Origin: a bacterium
Lineage (GTDB): Bacteria > Myxococcota_A > UBA9160 > UBA4427
Direction of reading: 5' to 3'
Assembly: GCA_024742285.1 (NCBI GenBank)
Contig: JANSYR010000002.1
Span: forward strand, 186,001-250,000
DNA length: 64,000 nt
A program made the position numbers and the translations under genes. This document shows positions 33,252 to 41,791 of the stretch, piece by piece. Position 1 is the first letter of the stretch. Each line of letters opens with the position of its first letter. The notes under the pieces were generated by a model that was given only the letters and a program-made list of their open reading frames with translations, was not told the origin of the DNA and ran no database searches.

Positions 33252-34034
33252 TCAGGCGAGCAGGCCGCCGTCGACGACCATCGTCTGTCCGGTCATGAAG
33301 GAGGCGGCGGGGCTCGCGAGGAACCGGACGGCCCGCGCGATCTCGAAGGGATCCGCCAGTCGCCGCATCAGGTTCTGCTCGCCCATCTCTCGGGTGAACG
33401 CTTCGCGCTCGGCCTCGTCCTTCGGCAGGATCATGTCGGTCGCCACCGAACCCGGGGTCAACCCGTTCACGCGGATCCCGTCCTTCGCCCACTCCTGGGC
33501 GAGGGTCGACGTGAAGTTGATCATCGCCGCCTTCGAGGCGCAGTACGCGCCCAGGCCGCGCATCGGTCGGTGGGCACATGCGGCGGTCACGTTCACGATC
33601 GAGGCGTGCTCGCTCCGGACGAGGAGCGGATGGGCCTTCTGGCAGAGGAAGAGGGCGGCACGCGTGTTCACCCCGAAGACCTCGTCGAACTCGGCCTCGG
33701 TCAGGCGGCCGACGCTGTGGGGCTTCAGAATCGCCGCGTTGTTCACGAGCACGTCGAGCTTCGTCGTGATCGTCTGCAGACCCGCGACCAGCGTCTCGGC
33801 GGCACCGGGTGCGGCCGCTTCGTAGGCGAGGGCATGGGCGCGACCGCCCTGCGCTTCGATCCCGTCGACGACTGCCTGCGCCGCGGCGGGGCTCCGACCG
33901 GTCACGATCACCTCGGCCCCGGCGGCCGCGAACTCCTCCGCGATCGCCGCGCCGATGCCCCGGGTGCTGCCCGTCACGAGGGCGACGTGCCCGTCGAGGG
34001 CGAATGCTTCGTCGGCGGCGATCCGGTCCGTCAT
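33252..34034 (-). CDS. SDR family protein with catalytic Ser replaced
   Basis: A 260-residue SDR. Cofactor loop TGSTRGIGAA near residue 20, 'NNAAIL' for NNAG, and 'GAYCASKAA' for YxxxK. The residue 13 before the Tyr, where the catalytic Ser sits in the family, is Ala ('NVTAACAHRP'); a Thr precedes it. Activity may depend on that Thr or be altered. The C-terminus 'VVDGGLLA' is normal. It lies 29 bp behind the next SDR and 35 bp ahead of the PPOX-type gene, forming one operon. Confidence 0.8.
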   Translation of the reverse strand: MTDRIAADEAFALDGHVALVTGSTRGIGAAIAEEFAAAGAEVIVTGRSPAAAQAVVDGIEAQGGRAHALAYEAAAPGAAETLVAGLQTITTKLDVLVNNAAILKPHSVGRLTEAEFDEVFGVNTRAALFLCQKAHPLLVRSEHASIVNVTAACAHRPMRGLGAYCASKAAMINFTSTLAQEWAKDGIRVNGLTPGSVATDMILPKDEAEREAFTREMGEQNLMRRLADPFEIARAVRFLASPAASFMTGQTMVVDGGLLA

Positions 34035-34063
34035 CGCGTCCTCCGGCCTCCTCGAAGGGTCAG

Positions 34064-34840
34064 TCAGCCCCGGCTCGGCCGCGGCACCGTCGGCGGCCAC
34101 TCGCCGCCGCCGTAGACCTCGAGCGCCGCACCGGACACGTAGCTCGAATCCCGTGCCGCCAGGAAGAGCACCGAGTGCGCGATCTCCTCGAGTCGCGCGA
34201 AGCGACCGGCGGGAATCGAATCCGTGATGGCCTTCTTGGTTTCGCCGTCGCCGTAGTGGTCGCCGGTCAGCTCGGTCTCGACCAGGCCGCAGACGACGCT
34301 GTTGACGCGGACCTGGCCGCCCCACTCGACGGCGAGGGAGCTCGACGCGTTCATCAGACCGGCCTTCGCCGCGCCGTACGCGAATCCGGTCGGGGTCGGT
34401 CGGTGGGACGAGATGCTCACGATGTTGACGATCGAGCCGCCGTGTTCCCGCTGGGCCATGTGCTTGTGGACCTGACTCGAGAGGATGAGCGGCGCGTTCA
34501 GGTTCAGCTCGAGGATCTTGTTGATCAGCTTGGGCGGGGCGGTCGCGGCGTCCATGGCGGGCGCGCCGCCGGCGTTGTTGACGAGGACGTCGATCCCGCC
34601 ATTCGGTTCGGCGCAGCGCGCGAGCCACGCCTCGGTCGCTTCCGGGTCGCGCACGTCAATGCTCTCGCAGGTGATCGCGTTCGACGAAAAGGGCGTCTCG
34701 GGCAGTCGTCGACTGCAGGTGAAGACCCGGGCGCCCGCGTCGGCGAAGGCTTCGCAGATCGCTCGGCCGATCCCGCGGCTGCCGCCGGTGACCACGGCGG
34801 TCTGATCGGAGAAGTCGTATCGGGTCTGGCCTGCGCTCAT
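34064..34840 (-). CDS. SDR family oxidoreductase
   Basis: A 258-residue SDR. TGGSRGIGRA near residue 19, 'NNAGGAP', 'NIVSISSHRP' with the catalytic Ser, and 'YGAAK' form a complete active site. 'TCSRRL' after strand 2 suggests NADP(H). It is the first gene of the minus-strand operon 34840-32800 (SDR, SDR, F420-type reductase) and is divergent from the Ddn-like gene. A perfect hairpin CCGGGG-GTG-CCCCGG (34866-34880) lies in the gap between them. Confidence 0.85.
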   Translation of the reverse strand: MSAGQTRYDFSDQTAVVTGGSRGIGRAICEAFADAGARVFTCSRRLPETPFSSNAITCESIDVRDPEATEAWLARCAEPNGGIDVLVNNAGGAPAMDAATAPPKLINKILELNLNAPLILSSQVHKHMAQREHGGSIVNIVSISSHRPTPTGFAYGAAKAGLMNASSSLAVEWGGQVRVNSVVCGLVETELTGDHYGDGETKKAITDSIPAGRFARLEEIAHSVLFLAARDSSYVSGAALEVYGGGEWPPTVPRPSRG

Positions 34841-34968
34841 CGGTCCTGTCCTGCTCGTCCGTACACCGGGGGTGCCCCGGCGAAGCGCGAGCAGTGTAGT
34901 CCACGGAACCGGGTCCGGCGTGCGCGTCGGGGCGTCGCTATAACGAGGCGAAGCGACAGGAGGCGCCC

Positions 34969-35463
34969 ATGTCCGAGGTCGAAGCGAAGCATCCCCGAGA
35001 CAGTTTCTTCGTCTGGTTGGTCACGAATCCGGTGACCACCTGGTGGGTCCGGACCTTCGCTGCGCGGATCGATCCGTTGCTCTATCGCTGGACGAATGGG
35101 CGGTTCCACTCGATGGGGACCGGGACCGACGGGTTGGTGACGATCACCATGACGGGGCGGAAGACGGGCAAGCAGCGCTCCGTCCAGCTCGGGTGCGTCC
35201 ACCACGAAGGGGACATCCTGCTCGTCGCGAGTGCGATGGGTCAGGAGAAGCATCCCGCGTGGCGGTACAACCTGGAGGCCAACCCGGAGTGCGAAGTCCA
35301 GACCCTCGGCGAGTCCTATCGCGCCCGAGCCCGGGTGTTGAGCGATGCGGAGAAGGGCGAGATCTGGGATCTCATGCGCGAGCAGATCCCCATGATCTTC
35401 GTCTACGAGGAGCGGACCGATCGCAACATCCGGGTCTTCCGGCTGAGCCGGATCCCGGAATAG
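34969..35463 (+). CDS. Deazaflavin (F420)-dependent nitroreductase-like protein, Ddn family
   Basis: A 164-residue protein of the nitroreductase/deazaflavin-dependent family typical of Mycobacteria. 'LVTITMTGRKTGKQRSVQLGCV' (blocks LVTITMTGRKTGKQR and SVQLGCV), 'LLVASAMGQEKHPAWRYNLEANPE' (read as LLVASAMGQEKHPAW and RYNLEANPE) and 'IPMIFVYEERTDR' are the family's signature strands. It should use reduced F420 to reduce quinones or enones. It ends 6 bp before the convergent SDR gene. AGGAGG precedes ATG 34969. Confidence 0.85.
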   Translation: MSEVEAKHPRDSFFVWLVTNPVTTWWVRTFAARIDPLLYRWTNGRFHSMGTGTDGLVTITMTGRKTGKQRSVQLGCVHHEGDILLVASAMGQEKHPAWRYNLEANPECEVQTLGESYRARARVLSDAEKGEIWDLMREQIPMIFVYEERTDRNIRVFRLSRIPE

Positions 35464-35469
35464 CGGGGC

Positions 35470-36252
35470 TCAGGTGCGCGGCTTGCCGACGAGGACGCCC
35501 CCGTCGACGACGTAGTCCGCGCCCGTGCAGAACGAGCTCTCGTCGCTCGCCAGGAAGAGCACGACGTCGGCGATCTCCCGTGCGTTCGCCATCCGGCCGA
35601 GGGGGTAGCCGCCGTAGGCGGCGTCGTACTGCTCGTCGCTCCAGCCCTTGCGTTCGGTCATCTTGGTCTTGGTGGGGCCGGGCACGACCACGTTCACGCG
35701 GATGCCGTTCGGACCGAGCTCGATCGCCGCGGTCTTCGAGAGCCCGCGCACGCCGAACTTGGACGATGCGTAGGCGGACATGTTCTCGCGGCCTTCGAGA
35801 CCCTGGACGGACGAGAAGTTCACGATCGAGCCGCCCCCCCGCGTCTTCATGGTCGCCATCACGGCCTTGATCCCCAGGAAGGCGCCGATCAGATTCGTGT
35901 CGACGACCTTCCGGAAGGTCTCGAGGTCCGTCTCTTCGAGGGGCTTCACGCGGATCATTCCGGCGTTGTTCACGAGGACGTCGAGGCCGCCGAAGGCCTC
36001 GGTCGCGGTCTCCACCGCCGAGGCCCATGCCTCCTCGCTCGTGATGTCGAGGGAGACGAAGCGGGCGGCCCCGTCTCGGAGAGCACACAACTCGTCGGTC
36101 TGGGCCTGCCCTTCGTCCTCGCGGCGGTCCGCGAGCACGACCTGCGCGCCTTCCTCGACGAAACGTCGCGCGGTGGCCGCGCCGATGCCGCGGGCGGCGC
36201 CGGTCACGAGGGCGACCTTGCCCGCGAGTCGGCCCGTGCCCGACTCGCTCAT
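35470..36252 (-). CDS. SDR family oxidoreductase, hydroxysteroid-dehydrogenase-like
   Basis: A 260-residue SDR with a full set of motifs: TGAARGIGAA, 'LADRRE' after strand 2 (NAD-type Asp), 'NNAGMI', 'NFSSVQGLEG' with the catalytic Ser, and 'YASSK'. The sequence resembles bacterial 3alpha/20beta-hydroxysteroid dehydrogenases, but SDR substrate calls from sequence alone are weak. Its ATG overlaps the stop of the enoyl-CoA hydratase gene (ATGA at 36249-36252), so the two are translationally coupled. Confidence 0.85.
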   Translation of the reverse strand: MSESGTGRLAGKVALVTGAARGIGAATARRFVEEGAQVVLADRREDEGQAQTDELCALRDGAARFVSLDITSEEAWASAVETATEAFGGLDVLVNNAGMIRVKPLEETDLETFRKVVDTNLIGAFLGIKAVMATMKTRGGGSIVNFSSVQGLEGRENMSAYASSKFGVRGLSKTAAIELGPNGIRVNVVVPGPTKTKMTERKGWSDEQYDAAYGGYPLGRMANAREIADVVLFLASDESSFCTGADYVVDGGVLVGKPRT

Positions 36253-37004
36253 CGGGTGATCACCCGGTCGCCGCGCACGAATGCGTCGCGCTGCGCGTCG
36301 CCGGTCCCCATGATGTTGAGCTGGTACGTGTAGCCCTGCTCCATCCGGTAGTTGGTGTGCATCTCGAACACGTCGAGATGGTTGAGTGCCGCCTTCGCGA
36401 ATTCGACCGCCGCCGGGGGCTTCTCGAGGATCATCTTCGCGATCTCCCGGGCCTTGGGCATCAGCTCCTCGGGCTCCGTCAAGTAGGCGACCGTGCCCCA
36501 GGCGTGGAGCTCGGCGGCGGTGGCCGGCTTGCAGGTGAGGCTCATCTCGCGGAGCTTCATGGGCGCGACGAGCTTCGCGAGGTGCGACGCGCAGCCGAGG
36601 GCGCCGTTGTCGACCTCCGGGAGGCCGAAACGTGCGTTCGTCGAAGCGATGATCATGTCGCAGCTCGCGACGAGACCGATCCCGAGTCCCATGCAGAAGT
36701 CGTTCACCGCAGCGATCACCGGGATGCGGGTCTGGTAGATCTGATGGAACGTCTCGTAGCAGGCCTCGCCTGAGCCCAGCAGATGGTCGAAGCCCGGGGC
36801 GCTCTGCATCTCCTTGATGTCGATCCCCGCGTTGAAGCCCTTGCCCTCGGCGGTCAGGATGATCACGCGCACGTCGGGGTTCCGGTCGAGCTCCGCGAAC
36901 GTGTCCCGGATCTTCCACGTGTCCGCGACCGTGATTGAATTGACGGGTGGATGGTGCATCACCACCTCGGCGACGTGGTTCTCGATCGTGCAGCGGATGC
37001 TCAT
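36249..37004 (-). CDS. Enoyl-CoA hydratase/isomerase family protein
   Basis: A 251-residue crotonase-fold protein. 'VIILTAEGKGFNAGIDIKEM' (blocks VIILTAEGKGFNAG and IDIKEM) forms the oxyanion hole, and 'FCMGLGIGLVASCDMIIAS' the second part; the two usual catalytic Glu positions read as N/D in 'GALGCASHLAKLV', so hydratase versus isomerase or hydrolase chemistry is unclear. It adds water to, or rearranges, a 2-enoyl-CoA. First gene of the minus-strand pair with the SDR and divergent from the amidohydrolase gene. Confidence 0.8.
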   Translation of the reverse strand: MSIRCTIENHVAEVVMHHPPVNSITVADTWKIRDTFAELDRNPDVRVIILTAEGKGFNAGIDIKEMQSAPGFDHLLGSGEACYETFHQIYQTRIPVIAAVNDFCMGLGIGLVASCDMIIASTNARFGLPEVDNGALGCASHLAKLVAPMKLREMSLTCKPATAAELHAWGTVAYLTEPEELMPKAREIAKMILEKPPAAVEFAKAALNHLDVFEMHTNYRMEQGYTYQLNIMGTGDAQRDAFVRGDRVITR

Positions 37005-37053
37005 CGTGGGGCTCCTGGCCGGTTGCGCGCGGGACCGCGCGGAATTGCTTTAC

Positions 37054-37128
37054 TTTCGCAGGTCTGCAAATCTGGGCAATCGCCGTCGGCGCTCCGGCTC
37101 CCCGCCGTTAGAGTGCGGGTGCGCACCC
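37054..37128. promoter_or_regulatory. Divergent control region with two inverted-repeat elements
   Basis: The 140-bp gap between the enoyl-CoA hydratase (minus) and amidohydrolase (plus) genes contains a near-palindrome TTTCGCAG-GT-CTGCAAA (37054-37070), within an AT-richer patch, and a perfect 12-bp palindrome GGGTGCGCACCC (37117-37128) 16 bp before the plus-strand ATG. They could bind a TetR- or GntR-type repressor; no such gene is in the window. Confidence 0.35.
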
Positions 37129-37144
37129 CGAGTCCGAGGTTCCC

Positions 37145-38341
37145 ATGACCGCTGCGAAGAGCACGATTCCGAAGATCATCAGCGTCGACGATCACGTCGT
37201 CGAGCCGCCGCACCTGTGGGAGACCCGGCTCCCGGCGAAGTACAAGGACGTGGGGCCTCGCGTCAAGATCCTGCCCCGCGGCGAGCCGACGCTCAAGGAC
37301 GGCGTGTGGGTCGAGGCGCCCGGCGATGGCCCCGAGATGGCGGCCTGGTGGCACTACGAGGATCACGTCTACCAGCTGCGTCAGATGATCGCGTGTCCGG
37401 GCATCCCGCCGGAGGAGGTCAAGCCGATCGGCGTGACCTTCGACGACATCGCTCCGGGCTGCCACATCCCCAAGGAACGCATCGCCGACATGGAGAAGAA
37501 CCACGTCGAGGCCTCGCTCTGCTTCCCGAACTACCCGCGCTTCTGTGGGCAGATGTTCGCGGAGCGCAAGGACATGGAGCTGTCGAAGCTCTGCGTCGAG
37601 GCCTACAACGACTGGATGGTCGACGAGTGGTGCGGCGACTCGGAGGGACGGCTGATTCCGCTCTGCGTCGTGCCGCTCTGGGACGCCGAGCTCGCGGCGG
37701 CAGAGATCCGCCGGAACGCCGCTCGCGGCGTCCATGCCGTGGCCTTCTCGGAGCTCCCGTCCTGGCTCGGACTGCCCTCGATCCATACGGACTACTGGGA
37801 TCCCTTCATCCGGGCGTGCGAAGAGACGGAGACCGTCATCTGCATGCACATCGGATCGGGGACGAAGACCGTGAACACGGCGCCGGAAGCGCCGACGATC
37901 ATGTCGTCGAACCTGATCGCGCTCAACAGCGTGTCTTCGCTCCTGGACTGGATCTTCTCGGCGAAGCTCGCGCAGTTTCCGAAGCTCAAGCTGCTCTATG
38001 CCGAGTGCCAGATCGGTTGGATCCCGTACTTCGTGGAGCGCGCCGACGACACCTGGCAGACGCATCAATGGGCCCAGGGCGAGACGCGGCTGCCGAAGCC
38101 GCCGTCGGAGTACTACAAGGACCAGATCTACAGCTGCTTCTTCAAGGACAGTGTCGGCGTGGACCTGATCGAGCGGGTCGGCCTCGATCAGGTGATGTTC
38201 GAGACGGACTATCCCCATCAGGACGGAACCTTCCCGCACACCCTCGAGACGGCGGAGGAGCTCTTCGGTCACCTCCCGCAGGACCAGGTGAACAAGATCG
38301 CGCGCGAGAACGCGATCTCGCTCCTTCAGCTGGATCTCTGA
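37145..38341 (+). CDS. Amidohydrolase-family (amidohydrolase_2) metal-dependent hydrolase
   Basis: A 398-residue TIM-barrel protein. The N-terminal 'ISVDDHVVEPPHLWETRLP' carries the degenerate D-x-H metal motif of the amidohydrolase_2 family. 'CMHIGSG' mid-protein holds the second metal His, and 'FETDYPHQDGTFP' near residue 365 the catalytic Asp. The family includes decarboxylases and ring-cleavage-product hydrolases. It overlaps the Rieske oxygenase start by one base (TGATG), so the two are co-translated and likely act in sequence. Confidence 0.85.
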   Translation: MTAAKSTIPKIISVDDHVVEPPHLWETRLPAKYKDVGPRVKILPRGEPTLKDGVWVEAPGDGPEMAAWWHYEDHVYQLRQMIACPGIPPEEVKPIGVTFDDIAPGCHIPKERIADMEKNHVEASLCFPNYPRFCGQMFAERKDMELSKLCVEAYNDWMVDEWCGDSEGRLIPLCVVPLWDAELAAAEIRRNAARGVHAVAFSELPSWLGLPSIHTDYWDPFIRACEETETVICMHIGSGTKTVNTAPEAPTIMSSNLIALNSVSSLLDWIFSAKLAQFPKLKLLYAECQIGWIPYFVERADDTWQTHQWAQGETRLPKPPSEYYKDQIYSCFFKDSVGVDLIERVGLDQVMFETDYPHQDGTFPHTLETAEELFGHLPQDQVNKIARENAISLLQLDL

Positions 38342-39297
38342 TGGAGCCGGTCGTGGAAAGGAGAGAGACGCTCCCGATTCCGCGCGGATGGTTCGCGGTC
38401 GCCCACTCCGACGAGATCGCACCGGGCGAGGTCGCGAAGGTGCACTATTTCGGCCAGGACCTCGTCGTGTTCAGGACCGAGTCGGGGAGGACCGGCGTCT
38501 TCGAGGCGTTCTGTCCCCATCTCGGCGCCCATCTGGCGGTGGGGGGACGGGTCGACGGCGAGTTCCTGCGCTGTCCGTTCCACGGCTGGGCGTTCGGCAC
38601 GTCCGGAGAGTGCACGGACATTCCCTACGCGAAGCGGATTCCGCCGGGCGTCCGCGCCGGAAGCCTCGAGACCCTCGAACGCAACGGCTTCATCTTCGTC
38701 TGGTGGGATCCGGACGGAAGCGAGCCCTGGTACGACGTGCCGGAGGTTCCCGAGGCGAGTCGCGGCGACTGGTCGACGCCGGACCGCTACGAGTGGAAGG
38801 TCGCCGCCCATCACCAGGAGCTCGCCGAGAACGGCGTCGACCAGGCCCACTTCCAGTTCGTCCACGGGACGCTGGCCGTGCCCCTCGCCGAGTCGAGCGA
38901 GGACGGGCCTTCGCGCCGGATGTTCGCGCCGATCGAGATGAAGACGCCGCGTGGCGACGTGAACGGCGGGATCGAGACCCACATGTACGGCATGGGGTTC
39001 GCGACCGTCCGTTTCACCGGAATCGCGGAGACCCTCGAGTTCACGGCGACCACGCCGATCGACGAAGGCCACGCCCACGTCCGGTACAACTTCATCCAGC
39101 CGAAGGTCGACGGGAAGGATCCCGAGGGCGGTGTGGCCGCCGCGCTGATCCGCGACATCGTCAAGCAGATGAACGAGGACGTGCCGATCTGGGAGAACAA
39201 GAAGTATCTCCCGCGCCCGACGCTCTGTGACGGCGACGGTCCGATCGCCGAATTCCGCCGCTGGTGCGAGCAGTTCTACCCCGAATCCCCGAGCTGA
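38341..39297 (+). CDS. Rieske oxygenase, KshA/neverland-like
   Basis: A 318-residue oxygenase component. The Rieske 2Fe-2S site is exact: C58-x-H60-x17-C78-x2-H81. The mononuclear iron site follows in 'ENGVDQAHFQFVHG' with D167, H170 and H175. This layout matches 3-ketosteroid 9alpha-hydroxylase (KshA) and cholesterol 7-desaturase-type enzymes. It would hydroxylate a sterol- or terpenoid-like ring. No reductase partner (KshB) is encoded nearby. It is translationally coupled to the amidohydrolase and followed after 28 bp by acyl-CoA dehydrogenase genes. Confidence 0.85.
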   Translation: MEPVVERRETLPIPRGWFAVAHSDEIAPGEVAKVHYFGQDLVVFRTESGRTGVFEAFCPHLGAHLAVGGRVDGEFLRCPFHGWAFGTSGECTDIPYAKRIPPGVRAGSLETLERNGFIFVWWDPDGSEPWYDVPEVPEASRGDWSTPDRYEWKVAAHHQELAENGVDQAHFQFVHGTLAVPLAESSEDGPSRRMFAPIEMKTPRGDVNGGIETHMYGMGFATVRFTGIAETLEFTATTPIDEGHAHVRYNFIQPKVDGKDPEGGVAAALIRDIVKQMNEDVPIWENKKYLPRPTLCDGDGPIAEFRRWCEQFYPESPS

Positions 39298-39325
39298 CCC
39301 ACGGCTCCGATCGGAGATCCCTTCC

Positions 39326-40489
39326 ATGCCCCTCGAACTCGCCGAGTTCAACCTCTCGGAGGAGCGACTCGAGTTTCGAGACACGCTCCGCCGTTTCTTC
39401 GAAGAGCACGCGCCGATCACCGAAGTGCGGCGGGTCATGGACGAGGAGGGCACCGGCCACTCCGCCGCTCTCTGGCAGAGCGCAGCCGACGAGCTGGGCC
39501 TCGCCGGGATCGCCATCCCGGAGAAGCTCGGCGGCCAGGGCTTCGGCCTCAAGGAGCTCGGCATTGCCCTCGGCGAGGTCGGCCGCAGCCTCGCGCCGAT
39601 CCCGCTCTTCGCCTCGGCGGGTCTCGCCGGGCGCGACGTGCTGCACGACGCGGGGCAGGGCGCGGACGACTGGCTCACGCCGATCGCCGAAGGGAAGGCG
39701 GCGACCCTCGCCTGGGTGGAAGAGCGTGGCGACTGGGATCCGGCCGCCACGCGTCTCGAGCTCGTCGGCGACGGGGACGAAGTCCGGCTGACGGGCGAGA
39801 AGCATTTCGTGCTCGACGCAGGCGCGGCGGCAACGCTCTTCGTGATCGCGCGAACGCCCGGCAGCACCAGGGACGAGGGGCTCACGCTCGTGGCGATCGA
39901 CGCCAGCGCCACAGGACTGACCCTCGAGCGACCCGAGAGCCTCGACCTCACACGCCCGGTCTGGACGCTCCGATTCTCCGACACGCCGGGACGGGTCGTG
40001 GGTCCCGTCGGCGGGGCTGCGCCCGGCCTTCGGCAGGGGCTCGACGAGGCGACGGCGCTGCTGTGCTCGGAGATGGAGGGCGGGATGAGAAAGGTGATCG
40101 AGACCGCCGTCGACTACGCCGCGGAGCGCTTCCAGTTCTCGCGGCCGATCGGTTCCTTTCAGGTGATCAAGCACAAATGCGCGGACCTCCTGATCGACTA
40201 CGAAGGCGCGAGGACCGCTTCCGACGGCGCCATCGTCGCGCACGACGAGGGCGATCCGGAAGCGTCACTGCTCACGTCGGTCGCGAAGAGCTACATGGGC
40301 CCCGCCTACGTCCGCATGGCGACCGAGAGCGGGCAGATCCAGGGCGGCGTCGGGTACACCTGGGAGTACGATGCCCACCTCTACTTCCGCCGTGCGCTCG
40401 CCTCGAAGGCGCTGCTCGGCGACGAGGCGGTCCACCGGGATCGCCTCACCCGTCACGTCGCCCGAACCCTCGAAGCGGGAGCCGCCTAG
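39326..40489 (+). CDS. Acyl-CoA dehydrogenase, Glu-bearing subunit of a pair
   Basis: A 387-residue acyl-CoA dehydrogenase. It has the N-terminal helical domain ('LEFRDTLRRFFEEHAP'), the beta-domain (about 120-220) and the C-terminal helical domain ending with 'GGVGYTWEYDAHLY', whose Glu near residue 347 is the likely catalytic base. It oxidises an acyl-CoA to the 2-enoyl-CoA, passing electrons to ETF. The next dehydrogenase gene starts 1 bp after its stop, the arrangement of heteromeric FadE pairs of actinobacterial steroid side-chain degradation. Confidence 0.85.
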   Translation: MPLELAEFNLSEERLEFRDTLRRFFEEHAPITEVRRVMDEEGTGHSAALWQSAADELGLAGIAIPEKLGGQGFGLKELGIALGEVGRSLAPIPLFASAGLAGRDVLHDAGQGADDWLTPIAEGKAATLAWVEERGDWDPAATRLELVGDGDEVRLTGEKHFVLDAGAAATLFVIARTPGSTRDEGLTLVAIDASATGLTLERPESLDLTRPVWTLRFSDTPGRVVGPVGGAAPGLRQGLDEATALLCSEMEGGMRKVIETAVDYAAERFQFSRPIGSFQVIKHKCADLLIDYEGARTASDGAIVAHDEGDPEASLLTSVAKSYMGPAYVRMATESGQIQGGVGYTWEYDAHLYFRRALASKALLGDEAVHRDRLTRHVARTLEAGAA

Positions 40490-40490
40490 C

Positions 40491-41711
40491 ATGCGTCGCG
40501 CCGATACCCCCGAAGAAGCCGCCTTCCGCGCCGAGGTGCGCGAATGGCTCGAGGCGAATGCCGAGCGTCACGCCGAAGGTCCGCCGGTTCCCCTCGATCA
40601 TTCGCCGGAAGCCGAGGCGCACCACTGGGAGGCCGCGAAGGACTGGCAGCGGAAGAAGTTCGAAGGGGGCTGGGCCGCCATCACCTGGCCCGTCGAGTAC
40701 GGCGGTCGCGGCGGCACGCCGATTCAGCAGATGATCTGGAACGAAGAGCAGTCGGCCTTCGACGTCCCCGCCGGTTTCATCTCCGCTTCGCTCGGGATGA
40801 TCGGTCCGGCCCTGATGCGCTTCGGGACCGAGGAGCAGAAGGCCTATCTCCCGGCGATGCTGCGCGGCGACGAGGTCTGGTGTCAGCTCTTCAGCGAGCC
40901 GGAAGCCGGATCGGATCTCGCGGCGGTCCGGACGCGGGGCGAGGTCGACGGTGACGAGCTCGTGATCAACGGGCAGAAGGTCTGGACGACCAGCGCGAAT
41001 TTCGCGGAGAAGGGCTTCATCGTCCTGCGGACCAACCCCGACGTGCCCAAGCACGACGGCATCAGCTTCGCGCTGATCGACATGCGACAACCGGGCGTCG
41101 AGGTCAGACCGTTGGTCACGATGCGCGGGGACCGCCACTTCAACGAGGTCTTCCTGACCGACGTGCGGACGCCGCTCGATCACGTGGTGAACGGGATCGA
41201 TCGGGGCTGGCCGGTCACGACCTTCGTCCTCATGAACGAGGGCGCATTCATCGGGACGTCGAGCCAGACGGCCACGAGCGCGTCCGCGCTGATCGAGTAC
41301 GCCGCGGACGCGGGCCGACTCGAAGATCCGATCGCCCGGGAACGTCTCGGCGAAGCCTACGCGCGGGACCGTGTCCTGAGTCAGCTCCAGGACCGACTCA
41401 AGGGGGCGCTCCTCGACGGGCGGATGCCGGACGTGGACGGGTCGGTGCTCAAGATCCTGTCCGCAGAGTGGGGCCACGAGCGCGCCGAGCTCGCGAGCTG
41501 GCTGCAGGGTGCCGAGGGACTGCTCGCCGGGGGCGATGCCCCGGTCGCCGGACTCTGGCAGGACAAGGTCCTCTCGCGCGGGCTGAGCGCCGTCGGCGGT
41601 GGCACCCTCGAGGTCCACCGCAACGGTCTGGGCGAACGCGCGCTGCGGCTGCCCAAGGAGCCGCGCTTCGACCGCGACGTCGCCTTCCGTGATCTCAAGA
41701 CGAGCGGCTGA
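40491..41711 (+). CDS. Acyl-CoA dehydrogenase, partner subunit of a pair
   Basis: A 406-residue acyl-CoA dehydrogenase. 'WPVEYGGRGGTPIQQMIWNEE' (blocks WPVEYGGRGGTPIQQ and MIWNEE), 'QLFSEPEAGSDLAAVRTRG' and 'NGQKVWTTSANFA' are the FAD- and substrate-binding blocks. The C-terminal motif 'GGGTLEVHRNGLGERALRLP' lacks a Glu in the usual TxE position of its neighbour. In known heterotetrameric pairs one subunit supplies the base and the partner contributes FAD binding. It is one base behind the preceding gene and ends 80 bp before the F420-type luciferase-like gene. Confidence 0.85.
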   Translation: MRRADTPEEAAFRAEVREWLEANAERHAEGPPVPLDHSPEAEAHHWEAAKDWQRKKFEGGWAAITWPVEYGGRGGTPIQQMIWNEEQSAFDVPAGFISASLGMIGPALMRFGTEEQKAYLPAMLRGDEVWCQLFSEPEAGSDLAAVRTRGEVDGDELVINGQKVWTTSANFAEKGFIVLRTNPDVPKHDGISFALIDMRQPGVEVRPLVTMRGDRHFNEVFLTDVRTPLDHVVNGIDRGWPVTTFVLMNEGAFIGTSSQTATSASALIEYAADAGRLEDPIARERLGEAYARDRVLSQLQDRLKGALLDGRMPDVDGSVLKILSAEWGHERAELASWLQGAEGLLAGGDAPVAGLWQDKVLSRGLSAVGGGTLEVHRNGLGERALRLPKEPRFDRDVAFRDLKTSG

Positions 41712-41791
41712 TCCCCGGTCTTTCCTGTCCTAGCGTCGCGGGGCGACCGAAACGGCGCCCACGACCCGCTGCCTTCCAAGGAGCCCGATCC

